A stretch of 36,998 bases of DNA, from positions 1 to 36,998 of the forward strand of contig CAKZZS010000068.1 of NCBI GenBank assembly GCA_937884975.1, given 5' to 3'. The translations under genes and the position numbers were made by a program. A model generated the notes under the pieces. It was not told where the DNA came from. It searched no databases and saw nothing but the letters and a program-made list of their open reading frames with translations. Source of the DNA: an uncultured Clostridia bacterium (GTDB taxonomy: Bacteria; Bacillota; Clostridia; Oscillospirales; Acutalibacteraceae). Positions 30,418 to 36,998 of the stretch are shown here, piece by piece (position 1 is the first letter of the stretch; each line of letters opens with the position of its first letter).

Positions 30418-32718
30418 TTAAAAGAATTTACAAACCACCGCGGTCAGGTCGTCATGCTTTTCGCCGCGGACTTTTTCGGCGCTTGCGGTAAGCTTTTGTG
30501 CAATTTCTTCGCTTGGCAGAACCGCATTTTTTCTTATAATTTCCCTAATCATATCAGCTCCGCAGTCGGCTACTCCGTCAGAAACCATTACCGCAATATC
30601 CCCGTCGGAAATGTTCCCCTTCATAGAAGCGAATTCAACTCTGTGAAGAATCCCGAGAGGCAGGGCGGCTTTTTTTATTTCCTGAATTCTGCCCTTGTGC
30701 CTGACAAAGGACGAGGTCGCCCCCGCCTTGAAAAACTGCGCCTTTCCCGAAAACATATCGACCTGCATAATATCGAGCGTTGACATACTTTCCTCGGGCG
30801 ATTTTGCTATGAGCGCAGAATTTACGAGCTTGAGCGTTCCCCTTGGAGATATGCCTTTTTTTAATAAGGTTCCCGTCAGTCCCCTTGTCATTGCGCTGTC
30901 AAGCGCCGCTCTCGCTCCCGTCCCCATACCGTCGGAAAGGACGACGTCAAACGCGCCTCTGCCGTCAAAAAAGTGTTCAAAGCTGTCGCCGCACACGCTT
31001 TCTCCGTCTGCCGTTATCTGGCTCGAGCCGACCTCTACGGCAAGCGGACATTTTTCGCAAACGGTTATAAAATCGCTCTGCTCTCCGCTGACCGTTACGG
31101 GCATTTCAAGCTTTTTAGAGCACACTGCTTCAAGTCTTTCCTTAAAAAGGGTTCGCGAGAACTCTTTTTTGATTTCCTCACATTCTATCTCTATTTTCAG
31201 CTGTCCCGTTTCGCTGGTTTTGCACACCGCGCGTCGCGGCGTAATACCGAAAGAGAAGCAGGCAAGGCGTACCCTTTCGCTTAAATTGCCGTCGGGATAG
31301 AAATTTTCTTCAAAGCTTTCGGCTATATCGTCAATAATATCGCCCACCGAGTAAAATTGCTCTGCGACCGAACGGCGCATCTGCGCTCTTTCCTTTCTTG
31401 AAAGCGCGTCGACATTAAAATTCTGAAAAGCTCCGTTAAAGGTTCTTGCAAGCTGAAAGCCCTTGATACAGCGGGTTTTTGCGTCAATTGACATATTCTG
31501 ATAATCGATATATTCGTTCTCGCGCAGCTGCTTGAAAAGCGAGTCAAACGCACGGACCGTTTTTTCCCTGTCCTCAAGCCAGCAGTGCTCAAAGCTTGGA
31601 CAAGAGCTGCAAAGCTCGCCCGTAACGCGAGAAAAAACCTCTCCTCTTGCGGACGGCGCTCCTCTGTCAAGTCCTGCGGAAACGGCAGTTACTGCATTGC
31701 TTATTTCGCCGACGGCTGACGACGCCAGATGAAGCTGCGCGCTCAGTCCCTTTTTTATTGCATTGTCGTAAATCGGTTCGTTTGAACCTTTTAAGTGTTC
31801 AATTACGTTTTTTCTGAATCCCGACGGCGTCACGGCAAAGAATATTGCCGCCGTTGCCGCTTCCGCAATGTACGAGCCTTCGGTTCCGAGCCGCAGAAAG
31901 AACAGCAACAGCGAGGACAGCAAAAGAAAAAGGCTTCTGAAGCGCACCTGCGAAGACGAAAAATACGCAACCGTGCACGCCGCCGCTCCGAGAATAAAGC
32001 CGAAAGGAAGAACCGTTCCCTCCGAAAGCACTGAAAACACCGCGCAAGAGACGGCTGATAAAACCAGCGAACCGAAGCCCGAGTAAAGCTCGGGCAAAAG
32101 CAAAGTTAGATAAAATATCGCAACTGCTCCGGGATAAAAAACAGGAAACGAAAAGCCGTGAAAGGACCATAAAATAAACGATAAACCGAAAGAAAAAAGC
32201 ATAAATTCCCTGAGCGTTATTCCCTTCAGCGACGGTCTTATTTCAAGCTGCGAAAAAATGAGACTCATTACATAGCACGCGCAAAGGGAGAAAACCGCCT
32301 CTGCCGCAGAGGAAGAAAACAGCTTTGCTCCGAGTCCCTCGGCAAAAGAGAGGGCAAGTCCCGTTGAAAAAATACAAAACGCGCTGATAAGCCCCATCGA
32401 AAGGGAAGAACCCGTTATGTCAAACGCAGAAAGCAGACGCGAAAGAACATAGGCGCAAAGTATGGCGGCAATATACCTTAACGCATTAAGAGTGCCGCAA
32501 TACATTATGTATCCGAGAGCCGCGCCGACGGAAGAAGAAATTCTGTATTTCTCCTTTACGGCGCAGACAAAAGCGACGCCGAGCGGCGAATAGGAAAATC
32601 CGTTTCCCGAATATGAAAGCAACATTCCCGCAAAAAGCGACAGCGCCTGGCGCAGAATAAAGGTCAACACGGGATTTGACGCCTTTTTTAATAACTCATT
32701 TAATTTTTCCCTTGCCAT
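30418..32718 (-). CDS. spoIIE: Stage II sporulation protein E (SpoIIE-type PP2C phosphatase)
   Basis: 766 aa, close to the usual ~800. Residues about 20-300 contain roughly ten membrane helices. A central region (about 320-560) corresponds to the regulatory/FtsZ-interacting part. The C-terminal PP2C domain holds the metal-binding Asp residues: DGMGTGARA with D596, SDGVAD with D714, and HDDLTAVV with D756/D757. SpoIIE dephosphorylates the anti-anti-sigma factor SpoIIAA, activating sigma-F in the forespore, and sits at the polar septum. GGTGAT precedes the ATG. The 110-bp gap upstream contains no Spo0A box that I can recognise. Its presence says the organism, or its recent ancestor, makes endospores. 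Confidence 0.93.
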   Translation of the reverse strand: MAREKLNELLKKASNPVLTFILRQALSLFAGMLLSYSGNGFSYSPLGVAFVCAVKEKYRISSSVGAALGYIMYCGTLNALRYIAAILCAYVLSRLLSAFDITGSSLSMGLISAFCIFSTGLALSFAEGLGAKLFSSSAAEAVFSLCACYVMSLIFSQLEIRPSLKGITLREFMLFSFGLSFILWSFHGFSFPVFYPGAVAIFYLTLLLPELYSGFGSLVLSAVSCAVFSVLSEGTVLPFGFILGAAACTVAYFSSSQVRFRSLFLLLSSLLLFFLRLGTEGSYIAEAATAAIFFAVTPSGFRKNVIEHLKGSNEPIYDNAIKKGLSAQLHLASSAVGEISNAVTAVSAGLDRGAPSARGEVFSRVTGELCSSCPSFEHCWLEDREKTVRAFDSLFKQLRENEYIDYQNMSIDAKTRCIKGFQLARTFNGAFQNFNVDALSRKERAQMRRSVAEQFYSVGDIIDDIAESFEENFYPDGNLSERVRLACFSFGITPRRAVCKTSETGQLKIEIECEEIKKEFSRTLFKERLEAVCSKKLEMPVTVSGEQSDFITVCEKCPLAVEVGSSQITADGESVCGDSFEHFFDGRGAFDVVLSDGMGTGARAALDSAMTRGLTGTLLKKGISPRGTLKLVNSALIAKSPEESMSTLDIMQVDMFSGKAQFFKAGATSSFVRHKGRIQEIKKAALPLGILHRVEFASMKGNISDGDIAVMVSDGVADCGADMIREIIRKNAVLPSEEIAQKLTASAEKVRGEKHDDLTAVVCKFF

Positions 32719-32828
32719 AAAAAATCACCACGCAAAAAGCAGACTTGTCCATAGGATACCCTATAAATACTACCTCTTACGCGGTGAAAAATACGTCTTA
32801 TTATGCTGTAAAATAATGTTTGTTTATA

Positions 32829-33653
32829 TTATTTAGTGTCGAGATTTCTTCTCCAGTGGAAAAGATACTGCTGGGCAATGCCCTCGTAGCCCGAAAAGCA
32901 TTCGGGAAGCCCGTTTTCGTAAAGCTCGCCGAGTATTCTTTTTACCCAAACGTCAACGGGAAATGCTTCAAGCCTGTTAAAGCCGTAAAGCAGCGTGCAT
33001 TCGGCAACCTTCGGACCGACGCCTTTTATTGTCATAAGGCTCTCCCTTGCGTTTTCAAGCGGCATTTCGGCGATTTTTTCAAGGTCAACCGTCCCGTCAG
33101 ACACCTTTCTTGCAGCGTCGATTATGTATTTTGCCCGAAAGCCGCTGCGAAGAACGGATAAATCCTCAACCTTCAGCGTCGCAAGCCTTTGAGCCGTCGG
33201 AAAAGAGTAAACACCCTGCGCAATTTCTTCTCCGAAATTTTCACAAAGCCTTGAAACAATGCCCTTAATTCTCGGGATATTGTTATTCTGGGAAATGATA
33301 AAGGAGCAAAGCGCCTCCCAGCTGTCCTGACGCAGAATTCTTATTCCGCAATAAAGCGAATACGCCTTAAAAAAGTATTCGTCATTTTTCAGCTGCTCGG
33401 CTATTTTTTCGTAATCCCTGCCGAAATCGAAATACTCCTTAAGCAGTTTTATCGATTTTTCATCCGTTGAACCCGAAATCGAAAGGCGATTACCCTGCTG
33501 TTCGAGACAAAAAAATCTATCGCCGATAACGCCGCTCCAGCCGTTTTCATCCCTCTCCCAGCGGAACGCCTGACCGCAGTCAAGACACAGCGCAAGGTCA
33601 AAGCAGGGCGAACAGATTATCTGCGTTTTTTCCCTGTCAAGAGTTTTTTTCAT
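32829..33653 (-). CDS. 8-oxoguanine DNA glycosylase (OGG1-type, HhH-GPD)
   Basis: 274 aa from the ATG at 33653, preceded by GGGGTGA; the frame opens at 33677. It excises 8-oxoguanine and cleaves the strand. The N-terminal OGG domain reads CFDLALCLDCGQAFRWE at 17-33. The helix-hairpin-helix is at about 198-215 with the catalytic lysine K205 in GVGPKVAEC, matching K249 of human OGG1 (GVGTKVADC). The catalytic Asp is D224 in FPVDVW. A QNNNIPRIK segment matches the family's Q(N)NN(I) lesion-binding loop. A promoter lies at 33715-33743. It is followed by spoIIE in the same direction. Confidence 0.93.
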   Translation of the reverse strand: MKKTLDREKTQIICSPCFDLALCLDCGQAFRWERDENGWSGVIGDRFFCLEQQGNRLSISGSTDEKSIKLLKEYFDFGRDYEKIAEQLKNDEYFFKAYSLYCGIRILRQDSWEALCSFIISQNNNIPRIKGIVSRLCENFGEEIAQGVYSFPTAQRLATLKVEDLSVLRSGFRAKYIIDAARKVSDGTVDLEKIAEMPLENARESLMTIKGVGPKVAECTLLYGFNRLEAFPVDVWVKRILGELYENGLPECFSGYEGIAQQYLFHWRRNLDTK

Positions 33654-33714
33654 TTTTTTCACCCCAAAAATCAACAAAAATATCCCGAAAAAAATATGTA
33701 ATATTCACGATGTT

Positions 33715-33743
33715 ATTTTGCACAAAGATTTTTGCTTTGTCAA
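33715..33743 (-). promoter_or_regulatory. Promoter of the 8-oxoguanine glycosylase gene
   Basis: TTGACA (33738-33743), a 17-bp spacer and CAAAAT (33715-33720) on the minus strand, about 60 bp before the ATG. It may also serve spoIIE, since no terminator is evident between them. Confidence 0.6.
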
Positions 33744-34054
33744 GCGTGATTTTTGATACCGTGAGTATAAAAAGTAAAGGCTCTATAACAAAATGTATTT
33801 GAATTTTATTTTTGAGAAAATTTCGAAAAATAGGTCGAAAATGTCAAAAACTCTTGAAAAATTACGGAAAAATGCCCAAGTTATTAACATTTTGAACAGG
33901 GTTTTGAACATTTTTTGTGAAAAGTTGATATTACATTCTGTATATTTTTGGCTCAAAAAATTTTTGTAATTATTCACAGTTGACAAAATTTTCTGCATAA
34001 AAACCGTCGCCCGATTAACAATAATAGGGAAATAAATTTTCGGAGGGTTTAAAA
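33744..34054. other. AT-rich intergenic stretch without a recognised gene
   Basis: About 310 bases, very rich in A/T, between two divergent genes. I see no convincing coding frame. It holds a TTATTCACA sequence (33969-33977), which fits the DnaA-box pattern TTATnCACA, overlapping a TTCACA-N17-CATAAA promoter-like pair that could serve the small gene at 34055. Three near-repeats of TTTTGAACA/TTTTTGTGAA lie around 33890-33925. Confidence 0.5.
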
Positions 34055-34315
34055 ATGGCAAAGGGAGTAAACCGTCAGGTGCTCGAAATTCACGATACGG
34101 GAAGCGATTATTTTGAAAAGGCAATGTTTTTTGTAAAGCCCGAATACAGCACGGTAAGCGAAAAGAAGCTTGTTTCAAGCGCCTTTGAGCTTATATCAAA
34201 CGAACAGTCTGTCCCCAGAACAAGGGCGTTAAAAAGAAAAAGCGGAATTATTTTAGCCGCAAAGCTCACCGCCGCGGCAGGCGTCGGCGCAGCGCTGACG
34301 GCGCTGATTAAGTAA
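34055..34315 (+). CDS. Small conserved-looking protein with C-terminal hydrophobic helix
   Basis: 86 aa, with a strong CGGAGGG site 9 nt before the ATG, good codon use and its own terminator, so I judge it real. The first ~60 residues are mixed and charged (MAKGVNRQVLEIHDTGSDYFEKAMFFVKPE). Residues about 66-86 (SGIILAAKLTAAAGVGAALT) form one hydrophobic Ala/Gly-rich helix that could insert in a membrane. I do not recognise a family. It is divergent from the glycosylase/spoIIE group, which makes a sporulation link possible but unproven. Confidence 0.72.
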   Translation: MAKGVNRQVLEIHDTGSDYFEKAMFFVKPEYSTVSEKKLVSSAFELISNEQSVPRTRALKRKSGIILAAKLTAAAGVGAALTALIK

Positions 34316-34328
34316 CGTGAAATAATCT

Positions 34329-34357
34329 AACAGGCTTAACACGAGCCTGTTTTTTTA
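34329..34357 (+). terminator. Intrinsic terminator after the 86-aa protein gene
   Basis: An 8-bp stem AACAGGCT/AGCCTGTT (34329-34336 with 34344-34351) followed by a T run. The -35 box of the next promoter begins right after it. Confidence 0.85.
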
Positions 34358-34386
34358 TTGACATAAAAAATATTAGATGTTAAAAT
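34358..34386 (+). promoter_or_regulatory. Promoter of the structured leader and LRR gene
   Basis: TTGACA (34358-34363), a 17-bp spacer and TAAAAT (34381-34386). The transcript would start near 34393, right at the first arm of the large inverted repeat, about 190 nt before the ATG. Confidence 0.75.
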
Positions 34387-34390
34387 GAGG

Positions 34391-34520
34391 TTGCCAAATA
34401 TTATTCACAAAAGAATAATGCTCTACTCTTTGCGTATGCTATTTTTATCTCCTTTGATAAAAATGCATGCTCTGTATTTGCATACGCTTGTAGAGCGAAG
34501 GTGTGAATAATGTTTGGCGA
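34391..34520 (+). ncRNA. Structured RNA element of unknown class (nested long hairpin)
   Basis: Four nested pairings. Stem 1: 34391-34409 with 34502-34520, 19 pairs including two G-T wobbles. Stem 2: GCTCTAC (34420-34426) with GTAGAGC (34490-34496). Stem 3: GCGTATGC (34432-34439) with GCATACGC (34480-34487). Stem 4: ATTTTTATC (34441-34449) with GATAAAAAT (34456-34464). An alternative pairing, 34434-34439 with GCATGC at 34465-34470, would extend stem 4 and break stem 3. The wobbles favour an RNA-level fold. It lies between a promoter and an intrinsic terminator ahead of a surface-protein gene. It could be a riboswitch-like leader, an independent small RNA, or the relic of a small inverted-repeat element; I recognise no known class. 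Confidence 0.65.
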
Positions 34521-34542
34521 CAGTTGGAGTTATGTGTTTTTT

Positions 34543-34570
34543 GTGCGTAGCTTCGGCTGCGCACTTTTTT
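34543..34570 (+). terminator. Strong intrinsic terminator in the leader of the LRR gene
   Basis: Stem GTGCGTAGC (34543-34551) with GCTGCGCAC (34556-34564) on a TTCG tetraloop, then T6. It ends only 15 bp before the ATG and 5 bp before the AGGAGGT site, so transcripts from the upstream promoter must pass it to express the gene. Confidence 0.88.
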
Positions 34571-34585
34571 AATTTAGGAGGTAAA

Positions 34586-36998
34586 ATGAAAATGTTGAAA
34601 AAAGGATTATCAATTTTATTGATATTGGTAATGATTCTCACAGCCATACCGCTGACGGGTTTGGAGTCGTTTGCTCTAACTAATTGTTTAAGAAGTTCGG
34701 ATGGACTTTGGAGTTATCGCAAAATGGATTACAACTCAATTATTATAGAAAACTATAATTATGAAATATATAGCAACTGGGACGGATATGGCGGTGAAGA
34801 TTATGAATCCGGAGAATACTCTAATGCATATTTTGGCTCTGAAACCGATTTAATTATTCCGTCAACCATTGACGGATATACGGTTTTAGGTATTGGTGAA
34901 GGTGCATTTTCAGGTATTAGTTATCTTAAAAGTGTTGTAATCCCTAACAGTGTTACAAATATAGGTAATGAAGCATTCTATAATTGCACCTCGCTTGAAA
35001 GCGTTACAATACCCGACAGTGTCACAAGTTTAGGTGATAGTGCATTTTCCAATTGCACATCACTTAAAACAATAACAATCCCCGACAGTGTTACAAGCAT
35101 TGGTGGTTATGCATTTTACAAAACGCAGTATTATGATGATATGAACAATTGGGAAAATGATGCGCTGTACATAGGAAAATACTTAATTAAAGTGGCTGAT
35201 AGTATTGTTTCATTTGCAATAAATGATGAAACTAAAATTATCGCAGGTGGTGCATTTTCCGGTTGCACATCGCTTTCAAGCATAACAATCCCCGACGGTG
35301 TCACAAGTTTAGGTGATAGTGCATTTTCCGGTTGCACATCCCTCACAAGTATAACAATTCCTGACAGCGTTACAAGGATTGGAAATAATATTTTTGGCTA
35401 TTATTACAATTACAATGCACCAGATGAATGCACGGTTTATTACAATCCGAATTGCTCATATGATGGGATTAAAAGAGGGCTAACGAAAGTTATAATACCG
35501 GCAGGAGTAACAAGTATTGGTAGTTATTCATTTTCCGGTTGCACATCGCTTTCAAGCATAACAATCCCCGACAGTGTTACAAGTATCGGTGAAAGTGCAT
35601 TTTCCGGTTGCACATCACTTACAAGCATAAACATTCCGGATAGTGTTACAAGTATTGGTTATCGCACATTTTATAATAGTACATTGCTTTCAAGCATAAC
35701 AATCCCCGACAGTGTTACAAGTATTGGTGATTATGCATTTTCCAATTGCACATCCCTTACAAGCATAAACATTCCCGATAGTGTTACAAGTATTGGTAGT
35801 TATGCATTTTACTATTGCACATCCCTTACAAGCATCGCAATAGGCAACAGCGTTACAAGTATTGGTGATGATGCATTTAGCGGTTGCTCATCGCTTACAA
35901 ATATTATAATACCCGACAGTGTTACAAGTATAGGTAATTCTGCATTTAGCAATTGTCGCTCGCTTACAAGTATAACAATTCCTGACAGCGTTATCAGTAT
36001 TGGCAATACGGCATTTTATGGTTGTCAGAGTCTAACTGAAATAAATTTGGGCAAAGGTGTCAAAGAAATCGGTGGCGGCGCATTTTATAACTGTAAATCG
36101 CTTGAGAGTATAGAAATACCGTATGGGATTACTGTTTTAAAACATTTCTTTTATTCATATCACGAGCCGTCTTATGGCGATGGAGGAGGGTATCATTATG
36201 AAGAAAGCTATGGATTGTTTGAGAATTGCACCTCGCTTTCAAGTGTAACAATTCCAGACAGTGTCACAAGTATAGATGATTATGCTTTTTATAATTGTTC
36301 TTCCCTTAAAAGCATAACAATACCGAAAAGCATCACAAGTATTGGATTCAGAGCTTTGGTTTCATATAACAAAGAATTGGATAAGTATTATTTTATTAAA
36401 GAAATAAAAGGATACAAAAATAGCTATGCCGAAACATACGCAAATGAAAATGAAGTCACATTTGTTGCGCTTGATGAATCTGTTAAAAACGGCTTCATCA
36501 AAGAAAACGGTAAGTATTATTACTATGTCAAAGGTGTAAAGCAAACCGGATGGCAGAATATCAAACGCGGCGACGGTAAAACCTATAAGCATTATCTCGG
36601 TACGGACGGAGCTATGCGCACAGGTTGGCAAAAGATAGCAAATTCCAAAGGCGTTAAGTATACCTACTATTTCCACACTAACGGCGTTATGCTCACGGGC
36701 TGGCAGAAAATAAAGAACAGTAAGGGCGTTGCCTATCAGTACTACTTCAACCCCTCCAACGGAGTTATGTTGACAGGTTGGCAGAAGATAAAGAACAGTA
36801 AGGGTGTTGCTTATCAGTACTATTTCCACACCAACGGCGTTATGCTCACGGGCTGGCAGAATATCAAAAACAGCAAGGGCGTAGCATATAAATATTACTT
36901 CGGTGCAAACGGAGTTATGAGAACCGGTTGGCAGTGGATAGCTAACGCAAAAGGCGTTAAGTACAGATATTATTTCGGTACAAACGGTTATATGCGTA
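34586..36998 (+). CDS. Partial surface protein: LRR_5 (BspA-type) repeats plus cell-wall-binding repeats
   Basis: 804 codons are visible without a stop; the gene continues past the window. The ATG has an AGGAGGT site. Signal peptide at about 1-31 (MKMLKKGLSILLILVMIL). From about residue 95 to 605 it holds many BspA-like leucine-rich repeats of 23 aa with the pattern SVTSIGxxAFxxCTSLxxITIPD, interrupted by a few longer insertions. From about residue 633 it changes to aromatic wall-binding repeats (KGVAYQYYFHTNGVMLTGWQ), at least six, like those at 10856-14133. The wall repeats should anchor the protein while the LRR face binds partners. The LRR part is visibly richer in A/T than its neighbours, which hints at a different origin. 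Confidence 0.9.
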   Translation, partial: MKMLKKGLSILLILVMILTAIPLTGLESFALTNCLRSSDGLWSYRKMDYNSIIIENYNYEIYSNWDGYGGEDYESGEYSNAYFGSETDLIIPSTIDGYTVLGIGEGAFSGISYLKSVVIPNSVTNIGNEAFYNCTSLESVTIPDSVTSLGDSAFSNCTSLKTITIPDSVTSIGGYAFYKTQYYDDMNNWENDALYIGKYLIKVADSIVSFAINDETKIIAGGAFSGCTSLSSITIPDGVTSLGDSAFSGCTSLTSITIPDSVTRIGNNIFGYYYNYNAPDECTVYYNPNCSYDGIKRGLTKVIIPAGVTSIGSYSFSGCTSLSSITIPDSVTSIGESAFSGCTSLTSINIPDSVTSIGYRTFYNSTLLSSITIPDSVTSIGDYAFSNCTSLTSINIPDSVTSIGSYAFYYCTSLTSIAIGNSVTSIGDDAFSGCSSLTNIIIPDSVTSIGNSAFSNCRSLTSITIPDSVISIGNTAFYGCQSLTEINLGKGVKEIGGGAFYNCKSLESIEIPYGITVLKHFFYSYHEPSYGDGGGYHYEESYGLFENCTSLSSVTIPDSVTSIDDYAFYNCSSLKSITIPKSITSIGFRALVSYNKELDKYYFIKEIKGYKNSYAETYANENEVTFVALDESVKNGFIKENGKYYYYVKGVKQTGWQNIKRGDGKTYKHYLGTDGAMRTGWQKIANSKGVKYTYYFHTNGVMLTGWQKIKNSKGVAYQYYFNPSNGVMLTGWQKIKNSKGVAYQYYFHTNGVMLTGWQNIKNSKGVAYKYYFGANGVMRTGWQWIANAKGVKYRYYFGTNGYMR

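Noticed and set aside
32719..32828. ATAGG/CCTAT palindrome (32751-32764) upstream of spoIIE
   Set aside because: Short and not like a Spo0A box; no basis for naming an operator.
33969..34510. Three TTATTCACA sequences matching the DnaA-box pattern (33969, 34401, inverted at 34502)
   Set aside because: Two are the arms of the leader hairpin and the region is A/T-rich, so chance is likely. No dnaA, dnaN or other origin genes lie nearby, so I do not call an origin.
35131..36829. Minus-strand frames of 64-155 aa with repeated motifs
   Set aside because: They are antisense to the LRR and wall-binding repeats of the plus-strand surface gene, whose frame is continuous to the window end.

Overview
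The window looks like chromosome of an anaerobic, spore-forming Clostridia member, most likely of the Ruminococcus/Oscillospiraceae type. The reasons are a full-length SpoIIE, a MecA-like adaptor, Rnf-type membrane subunits, two secreted dockerin proteins, several proteins made of aromatic cell-wall-binding repeats, and sigma-A-like promoters with 17-bp spacers. No phage, transposase or CRISPR array is seen. All identifications come from reading motifs; no database search was possible.

Layout. 97-2316 (minus): secreted M14 zinc carboxypeptidase and a Nudix hydrolase. 2345-2510: an array of very short hairpins. 2550-3033 (minus): five tRNA genes (Val, Asp, Phe, Gly, Cys) with a strong promoter and two terminators. 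3193-7062 (minus): rnfD-, rnfE- and rnfA-like genes followed by a membrane-anchored glycosidase-like protein. 7148-7696 (plus): MecA-like adaptor, divergent from the rnf-like operon. 7659-10624 (minus): nadB-nadC-rpe. 10856-14133 (plus): two tandem cell-wall-binding repeat proteins. 14186-17100 (minus): ECF sigma factor with a membrane-anchored beta-propeller protein, the likely anti-sigma factor. 17212-17778 (plus): family 4 uracil-DNA glycosylase, back to back with ahcY (17779-19023, minus). 19185-20270 (plus): Thr-rich lipoprotein. 20316-22173 (minus): RING-like/DUF2628 membrane protein and galU. 22292-28429 (minus): two dockerin proteins, one of them 1518 aa with tandem repeats. 28685-29770 (plus): Na+/Ca2+ exchanger family protein. 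29830-33653 (minus): OGG-type glycosylase, spoIIE and a DUF1836 regulator. 34055-34315 (plus): small unknown protein. 34358-36998 (plus): promoter, elaborate RNA leader, terminator, then an LRR/cell-wall-binding surface protein that runs off the window.

Two things stand out. First, the Rnf-like operon keeps only D, E and A, in the usual relative order, with no B, C or G nearby. By manual alignment to E. coli RsxA and RsxE, three of the four cysteines that hold the RnfA/RnfE [2Fe-2S] cluster are serine. It cannot be an ordinary Rnf pump and may be a repurposed membrane module. Second, the last gene is preceded by a promoter, a roughly 130-nt nested inverted repeat with competing pairings, and a strong intrinsic terminator just before the ribosome-binding site. 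That is riboswitch- or attenuator-like architecture, and I do not recognise the class.

Much of the rest concerns the cell surface (carboxypeptidase, dockerins, wall-binding repeats, LRR protein, ECF/beta-propeller sensor), mixed with housekeeping genes for NAD synthesis, the SAM cycle, UDP-glucose and DNA repair.
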